A program made the position numbers and the translations under genes. 64,000 bases of DNA, from positions 806,001-870,000 of the forward strand of contig CM082589.2 of NCBI GenBank assembly GCA_040954595.2. The letters run 5' to 3'. Shown in pieces: positions 25,901 through 36,869 of the stretch. Each line of letters opens with the position of its first letter. Position 1 is the stretch's first letter. The notes under the pieces were generated by a model. The model worked only from the letters and a program-made list of their open reading frames with translations. It had not been told where the DNA came from and made no database searches. Source of the stretch: Balanoglossus misakiensis (Eukaryota; Hemichordata).

Positions 25901-27811
25901 CTAGAACTTACCATGTCCACAAGAAGTTTCCATACCGGCTGAAAATAAAAAGAAGAAATATTTACATGAACTGATGGAATAACTAAAGAGACTGCTGTTT
26001 TGATCGAGCTCAGCAACTGCCCGACCAATGTGATTTTGGTGATGTAAGTACTTTGTCATGACAACAAAGATGATGTGAAATGGAACGTCTGTGAAAAGGA
26101 AAATCTGGCCTTTGATGTTTTTAAAGTGCTTGAGGTGATATTTCAATGATTGTTATCAGCACAGTGGACATTGACTGATGCAAAAGGCATCTGATCCAAT
26201 TGAGTGACTTTACCTTGTTCTCTAGTTTCCCCCAAAGGTCCCACAATGCATTGATGATTGCTGCAGTAGCAAGGTGCATGACACCCTTTTCTGGACCAAG
26301 CTGGAAGGAAGAGAACAAGAAACACTTGCATGTATGCTATAATGACTTGAAACATGATCTTTAAGGTCTGAGCCAACAATGGTCCAAGTTACATGTGTGC
26401 AATTTGCAAGTTTCATGACAAATGTGAAAGCAAAAATTACCGTACCCATCTCATCTGTGTGTCACTGGTTAATTTTCTCCAAAATCCAGCAAAGTCGTCG
26501 TAGATATCAGACAACTTCTCGCCGATGACAAGAGAGGCAAGAGCAGAGGCTGCATTAGCAACTGAAAGATAAAAGATAGAAATCAACAAACTGGATCAGT
26601 GGAGTAAACCTTCAAATTGAAATTTGTCATTATCCAAATATCTTCATGTACTATGATTAATAGATGATTGACCAGCATAAATTGCCTGGTCATAATCAAT
26701 TTATAACTATTGAACTCAGAGATTTGATATCCAGGAAACTTACCAATTTGATTGCCTTTGCCTATAGTAAAGGTGAAACCATGGCCTTGTTTTTCATCTT
26801 CTGAATCTGTATGGATAATCACATACACACAGGAGTAGTCCGGATCAACATGCTAAAAATAAAATACAAATTGTAGAAATAAATAGGATCATTAGTGTTA
26901 TGGTAAATTTGAGAAAAAAGACAAAAAGAGTATGGTATGCAGGAAATATCCTATTTTTTATCTCTGTTAATGAAGATAGAAAATGAGGGTTTCACTTCTG
27001 AGTGTACATTACACAAGGGTTTTATTTCTGATAGAAAATGACTTCCTGTTTACCGTTTATTTTCTGTTAAAATTCAACAATTCATGCATTCTAACTTACA
27101 AATAAAACTGAAGAATTTGTATTATTAGTTGACATTTAGTTCAAAATTAAGAGAAACAAAATTTCTAGTTCAAACTTGAAACTTTAGAATTTAATTCTGT
27201 TCAGGAGTGTCGCGTTTTTCTTTTCCACATTATATAAGATCCTAAGATGTTTACGTGGAATTTTATCAAAGACTAGTGATGGTGACTCCAATGAATTGAC
27301 CCTTACAGTCACGTTCGCAGCACAATCATTACCATGAATTCCGTTTAGTATTCCAAGAAAATGATATGTCTAGACTCATTCAAAAATGATACCCTCCAGG
27401 TTTTTACCTTGACGTTCTTTGAAGTGTACATTATTCTGCGGAAAAAATAACCTGAATGGTCATACATCTATACCCAAAGTCTCAAGGTGAAAAGGGCATT
27501 TTGAGAAAAATATGAAACAGTAGCACTCGACAACTACTACAGTGACAGTTTATATCCATTTTTATAACGAATATATAGAAGACCAGTAACGGACCACGCC
27601 CCCCTCCCGGACGTGCCACGCCCCCTTTACGTGTCGTTGGTTCGCTCACGATGCGAAGCTCAGACATCGTGATGGATTTCTTGCCATCTAGAAAAGACAT
27701 AACTTCCAATTTTAACATTACCATTGCGTCTGATCCGTGGGCTTCCAAGGAAGTCGGGAATCTCACGTCCTTTACGTCCACCCCAGTCACGATCGCACTG
27801 TACATGGCCAT
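22958..27811 (-). CDS. ENOSF1: Mitochondrial enolase superfamily member 1 (L-fuconate dehydratase-like), complete
   Basis: Fourteen minus-strand exons join without a phase conflict to 448 codons plus stop; human ENOSF1 has 443. Exons: 27811-27722, 26852-26744, 26561-26446, 26300-26214, 25938-25912, 25818-25778, 25685-25615, 25131-25049, 24782-24660, 24436-24302, 24152-23981, 23583-23484, 23370-23289, 23068-22958. Family knowledge: the enzyme dehydrates sugar acids such as L-fuconate, using Mg2+ and a Lys/His acid-base pair. By my count the expected residues are present: KVK (K222, K224) and metal ligands D252 (MTDANQRW), E278/E279 (WIEEPT) and E307 (ATGE). D330 (QIDSCR) and H357 (CPHAGGVGL) form the Asp-His dyad. 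The protein should therefore be active. Two exons are very small (27 and 41 nt). The start is the first in-frame ATG ([21 protein letters not shown]). No obvious mitochondrial presequence is visible, as in human ENOSF1. Confidence 0.95.
24593..24623. repeat. (CAGA)n microsatellite
   Basis: About seven CAGA units in ENOSF1 intron 9, just beside exon 9. Confidence 0.9.
24899..25006. repeat. Short interspersed repeat built on GGCCACCT/CTATAAAG words
   Basis: Within ENOSF1 intron 8 the phrases AGGCCACCTCTATATAGTGG and AAGGCCACCTGCCTATAAAA recur about 80 bp apart, with a third partial copy (GACCTGTCTATAAAGGCCA). This looks like a fragment of a dispersed element containing internal near-repeats. 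The family is not identified. Confidence 0.45.
27594..27625. promoter_or_regulatory. Paired GC/CACCC boxes in ENOSF1 intron 1
   Basis: CCACGCCCCCC and CCACGCCCCC occur 22 bp apart immediately downstream of the first coding exon of the minus-strand ENOSF1. On the minus strand they read GGGGGCGTGG, an SP/KLF-type site. The same arrangement is seen in ERICH1. Confidence 0.4.
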
Positions 27812-29348
27812 TTTGTTTTGCTATGAATTCTGGGTACTAAGCCAACCCAGCCTAATACGTAGCAACTGCAGACGGGTATATTTTGCTTTTAAACGAAGGT
27901 AACTTGGCTCAGCATTGACCGAATAAACTCGATTGATATGAATGGCACCATGCACTGTGTTAACCAACAAAAGTGACCATGCTTAGTTTTAATGACGAGA
28001 CACTTAAGCGGTATAAATGGCATCCCTTGTACGGCTTTTTATGGGTTGAAATTCAAGTGCTACTTACTGCCAAAGTGGTACTAAAATGTGTACGTAATAT
28101 GCTTTGACATTTTTAAGTTCTGGAAGAATTAGAGTTTATTGCCGATTCGCATGACATCTGAATATCCGAATAATAAAAATGACAACCCCGACTGAAGACA
28201 AAGAAAGCACGAAAAAAGGGTCGAAAAGTTAGTGTCTCCGAACACAATGAATGCGATCATTTTTTGGAATATCAAATAGGCCTAATGGCATTTTGTGCCA
28301 AATCTTCCACAAATTCAGACTAATGGTTAAATCATAGTCTGCATAAATCTTGCTAGTGGTACATCCTTTCTGAAGACTTTTCTCCTCATCAGCTGAGCTC
28401 CTTGGGGCTCCACCCACCGGATCTCGTCACCATGGCTACATCAGTCACAACGTAACAGTTGCGTCCCTCGATCACAGATTCGTGACGTGGTTCTGTTGTT
28501 GGCATGGTGACACCAATGTTCATACTATTCTGGTCGACTCGAAGCCTTGCTGTGACCTAAGGGTCGTTGCATTTTGCGTAGGAAATCTGTGAGAGAAGCG
28601 GCAGTTCATCTCCTCTGGAGAGTACAGCTTTAATTAACGAGTAAGTATGTTTTTATACCACTTTTAATTTGCGATACGTTTTTGAACAAAGTTCAAATTT
28701 CTACAGAGCCTTTCAAGAGCAGAAACACACGGTTACATCTGAAAAACGTCAATTGGTCAGAAAAGAGCAGCGACCAAATGTGGTTGTCACAAAATGATTG
28801 TCTTTTCTTTTCCTACTGGAAATTGTTGAAAGCAACGACTCGGAGAATCGTGTCTGCTTCAATTGATTAATACATTGAGAAAATGCATAGTCAGTATACA
28901 TGTACATGTACTTATTCCATCACGTTAATTAGCTCATACTCTATTCCTTGGTGTAGCTACAGACAATGAGCATCGAGTAGTTCAGCGTGCAACGCATATC
29001 CGGATGTTCAGTATTATAAACCACCCGAGACTAAAGCAAATGATAGAGTCTGATTATATTTTACCCGAGATATTTCATTACCGAGAAAAATGTCCACGAT
29101 GGGCGATCCTGTGTGTTGGTTGTCATGTGTCATATGATGAGAATGTCCTCCCATATAAACTGACTAGCCCCGCGAGATCTCGCAGGGTCTCGCGGAGATC
29201 GGAAAATGGCCAATTACTTGTTATCTTGCTGAATGGCAAGCTTCATAGTTTGCTAGAGTCATTTCGCCTCAGAGCTCTCTGTAGCAAAATTTTACTGTTC
29301 TTGTAAAGCACAGAGCTCGACACTTTTCCTTGTCTGGTTCATTTACAG
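27812..29348. other. Divergent intergenic region between ENOSF1 and the 29388 gene
   Basis: About 1.5 kb between head-to-head genes. It holds a possible non-coding leader exon for the rightward gene ending at 28640 before GTAAGTATG. The matching acceptor ends at 29348 (TTCATTTACAG). No protein-coding exon was recognised. Confidence 0.45.
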
Positions 29349-29387
29349 AAGCAAGCGGACTATAAATACCAAACCAAATAGAAGAAC

Positions 29388-32300
29388 ATGAACGACAGTG
29401 ATTGTTCTGCGGTGACAGATGTCAGAGAAGAGAGTGATGTGACAGGAGGCAGCATTGGTGTGAGACAGGTCGTGGGAGAGACAGAAAAACCGGACAAGCA
29501 AGAGAAAGGCGTTGCACTGACAGATGATGCACAACACAAGGGATCGTCACCACATCAACACAAATATGTTGATTGTCCTAATGATGGCGAGCATACAGAA
29601 AGAATTGAGACATATTCAACCGACAACCGGGACAACGTTCAAAGCCAGCAATCAGCGGATACCGAAGAAGGGATGCTATCAACTACTGATCTACAAGAGG
29701 ACGGGAACGACAGACCAGAGATGCCTTCTCGTCCAAGAGAAACAGAAATGGTACGTCACACATCTTGGTTGATGTTTGATATTCGTGGACCAGAAGAGAG
29801 CGATTGTACTGGCCAAAAAGATCTGCCTAGCATGGAAAATGACAGTGCGGCATCTGCGGGTATTGATTATGAAAAAGATGGTGGTAGCGCAGGTGTGATG
29901 GCTGATGTGATACAAGATGGCGAGTATACTACAACCCTGTCTGATAAGCGAGAAGATCGAATTCCTCATGAAGAAGGTGGTGAATCTTCTATCGACAGAA
30001 GAGGTAGATATGATGATAGCGAGACTGAAAGTGATGACGATGTTGGCGGTGGTTCTTTCAATGATGAAGTCACTGCCGAACAAGCCGAGAATGATGGTGA
30101 CGTCATATCTGATACTAAGGATGAGGATGTGAAGTACTGTAACAGCCTCTTTGTTGAAATCACTTTACCAGAAGACAAGAAAGAGAATGCAGAAGCCACG
30201 ATAGGAACATCAGACAACAAAGAAAAGAGTGAGTTGGACAGTGACAACTCGACAAATGATGCGATATTACATCATGGGGATAATGAGACAAGTGGGAATG
30301 AAGATGAAGATGGACGCTGCTCAGAATCCGCAGCTTGTTATGGACGTGTTACTAAGGAGATAAACACGGAGACAAATTTGTCATCCCTAGGGATCCAATT
30401 AACAGAGGAACGTGAACAAGCAATGGATGAACAATCTGTCTATGGAAATGCAAAAAACAATGGTCGATCCCAATCTTTGGACACCGTTGGACAACCAAAA
30501 AGTGAAGTTAATTTTACTTCAGAAGAAAATTACACCGGCAAAAGATCAAGAAGCGTTCCCTCTGATAAAGATTCTGTGATTTGTCGAAAGTTATCTCCCA
30601 ATACAATGGACATCATTACCAATTCTGTCGTGACGAAACCCAGTCAACAGATCAAAAAAGGAAGTGTTCTTTTAGTCGGTACTTCTGAAGACGAAACCAA
30701 GAGTCAGGCGCGTGCTGATGATAGATTTAACAACAGACAAGCGATGACAGGTGAAGATGGAGCAATAGTCGAAGAATATCAAAAGCACTGGAAAGAAAGT
30801 CGGGTAGTGTTAGAGGAAGGAAATGATGAAGCTCAAAACGCACCAGAATATAACGATCAGCACAATGAACGGCAAAAGAGAAAGATGGAAAGCGCATCAG
30901 CTTCGAATTCAAAGTTCTTACTTAAATCCTTTAGCTTTGACGATACATCTACAAATCCTGGCTCGGATAATTATACAACCAATTCACCGAGGCATGGTCG
31001 AGACAAATTAACGTGTGATCCAAACCAAGACGGTAGACCTAAGTCAGCTCGGGGGAGAATGAGACAAGTGTCAGTGGAGGTCGAGCCTAGAGAAAATGAG
31101 ACAAGCCTTATCGGACAGGAGAGGACAGACTTCAAGCGGGTTGATGAAGAGCTTGTTGAACATGTTGCAGCCGACCTTCCAGATGAATCGCTGGAAATTA
31201 TGTTGCTGGAAATCGAAGAGAATTTCAACTTTACAGCTGACATCGACGAGGTAGATCGCTATGACAACGCACCTAGTCCACACTCAAAAGAGACAGGTTA
31301 TCAGCCAACCGATGATGTAAAAAGTCAGCGTTTAACCAGATCAAATATTAAAAATGAAACAGAGGGTGAGATAGAACTCCCTTTGAAACAGAAATCACAA
31401 GAAAATGAAACATTGAGAGAACCACCTGGGCAGAATATTGTTCTACAAACTTCTAAAGAGAAAATAACAACTCCTGGACAACACTTGATGAAAGGTCTTG
31501 CTGAAAATCTATTAGAAGAGGATACTTCTGGCCAATCAGTTGAAAGTAAACGAGATGACATCATCACAGAGGAGATGCACATGGCTGGTGAGGCTTACTA
31601 CTCAGGAATAATGAAAACTCCTAATGGCAACAATAGAGTGACACCTGAAGATAACGGAGAGGCATTGGAAGAAGGCGAAACCACTGCCCTCCAAGAGACT
31701 GCCAAGGAAGATTCTGAGGAACCTCCTACCAGTTATCAGAAGGAAGTCTCACAGGAAAACAATGGCAGACCGACTTCAGATCAACAGACATCTGATGCAG
31801 ACAAAACAGAGTATCGTCAAATCCGTGCACGTGAATCTACTGACAGAATCTCCCCAGATTCGGGTAGCAGAAAACTGGATAATTCCTTGTCGATGGCCGA
31901 CCTTCAGTCGAATTTGAAGAAAGAGGGGCTGCAAAAGATTGAATCTATCAGAGAAAGGCAACTGACCGAACCAGTCAGAGACAGTGTTAATTCTCAAAGA
32001 ATCAACGAAGGAAAGACGATCACTTCATCTCTTCTGATGCTGCAAGAGGCACAGGCGCGCCGACTCAGTCCTGAAGGAAGCACAGAACCCGACACAAATC
32101 CTGGAGCCAAAAGCTCTGATTCAAAAGTCACACTGCGAAAGTACAGCAGCGTGGCTGGTTCCGGCACAGACAGTAGAAGTCCGGTCGACAACGCAACACG
32201 TAAGAGAGACAAGAAGCAAAGTTCTCAACGCAAACATGTCTGTATAGACAGTCAGCCAGGACCATCAGGACATCAACAACAAAGATCAGGCAAAGTAAGT

Positions 32301-32480
32301 CCAAACCCTGGGTTTTTACTTCGTGCTAGGGGGTCAAATTACATTATAATAATTGCATTCTGGGTAAAAGGTCGACAACTCACTGCACTTATTTTTCTTA
32401 ATCAACAGAAGCGAGCCAACTCCCAGACTGGATATGGCAATGAACCCATGTGTACTTCAAAACTGTGTGTACTGTTTTGA
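29388..32480 (+). CDS. Large acidic, disordered protein with C-terminal CaaX box; family unknown
   Basis: A single 2.9-kb exon (29388-32294) ends in phase 0 at a donor (AAA|GTAAGT). A 114-nt intron then leads to a last exon (32409-32480), giving 992 residues. If the intron is retained the frame stays open and the product is 1030 residues. Composition is dominated by Glu, Asp, Ser, Lys and Gln with no predicted membrane segment in the spliced form, so it should be largely unfolded. Several RxxS-type sites look phosphorylatable (RSQSLD, KRSRSVPSD, LLKSFSFDD, LRKYSSV). The protein ends KLCVLF, a textbook CaaX prenylation signal; Phe at the end favours geranylgeranylation. I recognise no homologue. 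A membrane-tethered acidic scaffold, in the manner of paralemmin, is one guess. The ATG at 29388 follows a likely acceptor at 29348. Confidence 0.75.
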   Translation: MNDSDCSAVTDVREESDVTGGSIGVRQVVGETEKPDKQEKGVALTDDAQHKGSSPHQHKYVDCPNDGEHTERIETYSTDNRDNVQSQQSADTEEGMLSTTDLQEDGNDRPEMPSRPRETEMVRHTSWLMFDIRGPEESDCTGQKDLPSMENDSAASAGIDYEKDGGSAGVMADVIQDGEYTTTLSDKREDRIPHEEGGESSIDRRGRYDDSETESDDDVGGGSFNDEVTAEQAENDGDVISDTKDEDVKYCNSLFVEITLPEDKKENAEATIGTSDNKEKSELDSDNSTNDAILHHGDNETSGNEDEDGRCSESAACYGRVTKEINTETNLSSLGIQLTEEREQAMDEQSVYGNAKNNGRSQSLDTVGQPKSEVNFTSEENYTGKRSRSVPSDKDSVICRKLSPNTMDIITNSVVTKPSQQIKKGSVLLVGTSEDETKSQARADDRFNNRQAMTGEDGAIVEEYQKHWKESRVVLEEGNDEAQNAPEYNDQHNERQKRKMESASASNSKFLLKSFSFDDTSTNPGSDNYTTNSPRHGRDKLTCDPNQDGRPKSARGRMRQVSVEVEPRENETSLIGQERTDFKRVDEELVEHVAADLPDESLEIMLLEIEENFNFTADIDEVDRYDNAPSPHSKETGYQPTDDVKSQRLTRSNIKNETEGEIELPLKQKSQENETLREPPGQNIVLQTSKEKITTPGQHLMKGLAENLLEEDTSGQSVESKRDDIITEEMHMAGEAYYSGIMKTPNGNNRVTPEDNGEALEEGETTALQETAKEDSEEPPTSYQKEVSQENNGRPTSDQQTSDADKTEYRQIRARESTDRISPDSGSRKLDNSLSMADLQSNLKKEGLQKIESIRERQLTEPVRDSVNSQRINEGKTITSSLLMLQEAQARRLSPEGSTEPDTNPGAKSSDSKVTLRKYSSVAGSGTDSRSPVDNATRKRDKKQSSQRKHVCIDSQPGPSGHQQQRSGKVSPNPGFLLRARGSNYIIIIAFWVKGRQLTALIFLNQQKRANSQTGYGNEPMCTSKLCVLF

Positions 32481-32885
32481 ACACTACTTTGACATCTTAG
32501 ATGTAGCTACCACTGGCAGCCTAGGGGGAGAAAAGAAGCAAGAAACCAGACCAGACAACAAATTACAAACCACACCTGCTACCCCCCCCCCAGAAAATGG
32601 AACCAACCAGCACATTCCACCACTATTCAGTACCACCTGTACCATTGATTTACATGTATGCTTATATAAGCGAACTCTCAAAAACAATGTAAAACTCAAC
32701 AGAAACTTTAAAAACTTTATATTGATGACTGTATTTATTTGTGACGAGTGAAATAGGTTATCCCAGTCACTTTCCTTCATTATATAACACTGCATCGGTT
32801 CTTAATTTGGATTTTACAATTCTATATTTGTCACGGTTACTTTGTATCGTACATTTGAGTGTATCATTCTTTTAAGTGAACAGTG

Positions 32886-32891
32886 AATAAA
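32886..32891 (+). terminator. Polyadenylation signal of the acidic CaaX gene
   Basis: AATAAA (GTGAATAAAAAG) about 405 nt after the stop codon. Confidence 0.55.
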
Positions 32892-34698
32892 AAGTATCTT
32901 ACGTGGTCGAGCGAGCGTGTCCCTTCACTAACCTGCGTTTTAAGGCGAATTAATAATATGTAAGCATTTTGCCAAGCTGTACCTCAGGCGTATAGGTATA
33001 TACTAGACCTAGGCTATACAGCCAGCCTTCTGCATTGTTGTTGTTGAAAGCAAATTATCGCCCCGGACGATCATGAACAGTCAAAACCAACAAAGACCGA
33101 TTTCAAACGGCGGGATATCTAAACGTCACTTCTCATACAGATTTAAATGTCTACTACAATGCACTCCCTAGTGAGACTTTCAAATAGAATCAACAAGGGC
33201 ACTCATTTCTTTTTAATTCGACAGTACAATTGTCCATTTCATTTCTATTTTGACTACAACTCGTTGTGAGGCAACTTCTTGTGTTCGTTTTACTGCTGTG
33301 AACCCTTAGAGGCGCCCAAGCTTCAATTGCAAACAGACGGCAATATTATCGGAAAGGTTCGACTTTCTGTTGATCCTTGATCTCATCCACGTCTAGTATT
33401 TCAGTCTCTCTCCGAGTGGTTGACGTGTGTGACAGAAACTTCTACATCTCTGTGGTCGAAGCTTACTGTTCACAGTTTTGCGCGTGGACAACTTCAGTGG
33501 ACAAAGCGTCAACAACAAACTGTTGCTTTGTAAGTCAGATATTAACTGACTTGTTAGATATTAACATCGAACAGGTGAGTAGAGTTTAGCTAAAGGTTAT
33601 ATAGATCGGTGAAGTTGGGACAGATTTGTTGCAAAGCATGCATAATAGAGCGTGAAGTGGGAGCTCTAAACAGAAAACGAAATGAATAGGTGCTATAGGG
33701 GGCTGAACACAATGGTCCGAAAAACGTCTAAGTATTAACTGTTAGGGATGGATCATTTGATGTCTGCAAGGCGGGACTGGTGCAAATTACCAACTTTGCC
33801 CTTTTCCTCACCACCCCCCCCCCCCCGCCATCACCAAATGCATTCCCCCTTAGAGTCCCAATTTAATGTTGACAGACGGAGGTTAGAAGCAATGCCAGCA
33901 GTCAAGGTTCAACGTTTCTGAGGCGTGTTTTATATTTTATTGAATTTATGTCTCCTTCGCGTTGATTTATGGAGGGTCACAGGGCAGTTACGACCCGTCG
34001 TAGAAAATGCCAGAGTTGAGTTGAGCTTATAAGCGTTCGTCACAATACTACAGGGACAGAAGCAGGCACTAGTCCGTTTCTCTGTGAGCACTGTCCGCAG
34101 TTGAACCCAAGGTTAGTGTATTTAACGCCCATCCCCATGATACACTCAACAGGTATCTATGGTCTATACTAGTTTAATACTTGGTTAATATTTGAAAACT
34201 TCTCATCGAGCTAGACTGGAATTTAGCCATGGGAATGAATGCACAATAGTGGTGGCCAATTCTGCCGGTGGCCATGAAACTATACAGAAGCACGATGACA
34301 CGCACATGGTTTCAGGGTATGTCTGGATTGGTTCTTTAGACCAGTGATGAATGGGGGCTCTTCAAATGGTGAAAGTCAAAAACTGCATTGTGAACCTTGC
34401 CAACGCTGATGCAATTTAGCAGCACACGTGCGCCGCATACTTTGCGAACAGTCATGCATGATGTAAGGTCAAAGTGGATGTTATTTTGTGCCATCTGGTA
34501 AACCTCCTTGTTGACTTGTAGTATTGTGGTCAAATGTTCCTTATTCACATTATAATTGGCATTGAAGTCCCATTCTGAAGTCCTACTCAAGTCTTGACCT
34601 TGTTGGTAATGCTTTGCGAGAAAGCGCCCTCGTCGGTGTAACTATATTTGACTTTGTTTTAACATCTTCATTTTTCTCAACATTCTGATCTTCTTCAG
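32892..34698. other. Intergenic and 5' leader region before carrier-GNAT gene 1
   Basis: No coding exon was recognised. A TATA-like CTTATAAGCG at 34026-34034 precedes a plausible non-coding exon ending at 34111 (CCCAAG|GTTAGT). The acceptor of the first coding exon ends at 34698 (TTCTTCAG). Another donor-like GTGAGTAGAG follows CGAACAG near 33575. Poly-C tracts occur around 33813-33826. Confidence 0.4.
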
Positions 34699-34738
34699 AG
34701 GAAAATGAACGACAGTGAAGAGAGGTAGAAATGGCAAT

Positions 34739-36457
34739 ATGTCAAACGCGTGTACTTCAAGTGTTGCCGATGGGAAGACGGGATTGTCCATCAATTCTGT
34801 TGGAAATGTCGCCGGGGAGGAAGAACATTCAATGGAAGAGCTTCTGCTTGCTGCAGTAAGAGATGCAGTCAGTGCGCGTGATCTCTTTATCCTCGATTTG
34901 ACCGACAACTTCTTTGAAATTGGTGGGAATCTAGGTAAGCTAGCTTGCTGACTTATAGCAAGACCTTGCAAAGGTCAGGCAAATAGCCAAGAATGCAAAA
35001 TAAGTTTGTTTGTCCCCGTAGATATTCTCTGGGAACCATACTTGCCCCTTTAAAGGAAATTTAACAACAACCATGTAAAAGTCGATCAAAACACCCGCTA
35101 ACAATTTCTTATAATTCCACTTTTCAGTGACTGCAGCAATAACAGTCAGAAAGCTTCGGGAAACGGGGTATGAAGTCGATTTGGAGTATTTCTGCAACGC
35201 CAAACATCTCCGCGATGTCGTTGATGGAATGCACCGCAGAAGTTATACTCCTTATGAACTCGTGTACGGAATCCAAACACTTAAAGACTGTGACGTGACA
35301 AGGACGCAGTGTTTATCACGTGACTATCAGCTGATACCGTTCTCTGAAGCCTCTGAGCTTGAACTTGGTCAGGTTTTCGACTTCGCTCACAGAATGCTCG
35401 TCCAATTCGACCCATTCCTGCTGACGTCTGACATGAACGACACTGACAAACAAGTCTTCATCGCAGCTGCGCTTCGGGAAATCTTCCATAATCACGGATG
35501 TCAATCACTCTCGTTTTTCATACGTCACAGGAGAAGGAAGGACATTGGTGGCACTGTGTTGTCAGCTGATTTCTGTTTCCAGTGCCACCCAAGTCACGAA
35601 GGAATTCCCTGTCTTCCACTGAACGCCTATCTTCAGACGTTGTTCTCGTTAGAGAAGAAACAGAGAGAGATCCTTCATGTGACGTCACCTGGGGAGATTG
35701 CATGTCAAGTTGTGTCAATCCTAGATTTCTCTGTAGAACCGCCGACCAATCAACTCTTGCTTCAAAGATTACTCATTGCTGGTATGGCGTTGTTATCACA
35801 TCACAAATTTAAAGAAAACACCCAAAATTGATTCTTTTCGTATTTTCAGTTTCAGCGATAATTAATAAACTGACATTTGCCATTAATTTCCTGCTAAGCT
35901 ACGATTATCTCGCCATGTTTCCTGAAGAGCACACGATTTCAATTTTGTAATCACGTTCAAACACCTGTGACAAATATAAACAAGGATATTCCAACTTGCA
36001 ATAGATATGGGGAACAGTTCCAATACTCTTGTACACTTTAGTACCCTTCTCGTTCCTACTATCTTTGCTTTTACATGATTTTCACGTCTCCATCACGTTA
36101 TGAAGTGGCTTGGTCCAGACTTATTATTTTGCATCGATTTTGCCATGTTTCCGTTGAAAATTTATGGCCATGTTTCATACATTTCTTACAGAAAGCGTAC
36201 GGACTGCTCGTCGCCAAGGTTACAAGAAACTCATTGGTTTCCACGGTAACCCCTTGCTTCAGGAATGCGCAACCGAGGCTGGATTCAAGACGATAGATGC
36301 ATCGGAACAGTTGAAAGGACTACAGTTTAAGAAGACGAAACCTTTCGCCAACATTAGACCTGCAAACTATAGGATCGTAGTCATGGCTACGGATCTGGTG
36401 TCAAAGGTCAAAGTAGACAATAATGAAAACACCAATGAAGTCGTGGAGGCGAGATAG
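34739..36457 (+). CDS. Carrier-protein + GNAT-like didomain protein, copy 1; carrier Ser replaced by Leu
   Basis: Exons 34739-34934, 35128-35781 and 36192-36457, all phase 1, give 371 residues. Residues ~33-100 form a peptidyl-carrier (PCP) fold signature, DLTDNFFEIGGN followed by four helices' worth of sequence (ITVRKLRETGYEVDLEYF). The residue after GGN is Leu65; in working carriers it is the Ser that takes 4'-phosphopantetheine, so this carrier should not be loadable. Residues ~125-345 look like an arylalkylamine N-acetyltransferase/GNAT fold: IPFSEASELELGQVFDFA, then FQCHPSHEG, then ESVRTARRQGYKKL and LLQECATEAGFKTI. No standard acetyl-CoA pyrophosphate loop is seen. The domain order equals the C-terminal half of insect Ebony, which joins beta-alanine to amines, but no adenylation domain precedes it. 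Start: first ATG in frame; an upstream ATG at 34705 opens a 7-codon uORF. Confidence 0.75.
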
Positions 36458-36863
36458 GCGCAATGTTGCCATGGACACGCGAAACTGTGGAGTCAGACGT
36501 AGCAGTGACGTCATTCTTCAAATGATTTTGAACAACATGTTTTTACAGTATAAACTCAACTCAAAGTTGACGCACTGTACTGAAACAAAAATAGGTATAG
36601 TGTTAATGATGATAAAACTAGCTAGTTGACATTGACGCAATTTTAAGTGGTTGTTTTTTTGCTCCATGTCTCAGTCTTAACAATGCTTATTATACACATA
36701 CGGCCTGTTGATAAACTAACTTAAAACTAGACTTTTTGCCACACTACTGGAAGTCAAACAAAAACCTGAAGTTGAAACATAAATCAGGAGCTACAACTAT
36801 TCTGCAAAATGTTCACACCCAACCCACATACTCATAGTTCCCTCGGCTGTCTGAAATATGATT

Positions 36864-36869
36864 AATAAA
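36864..36869 (+). terminator. Polyadenylation signal of carrier-GNAT gene 1
   Basis: AATAAA about 400 nt after the stop codon at 36457. Confidence 0.5.
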
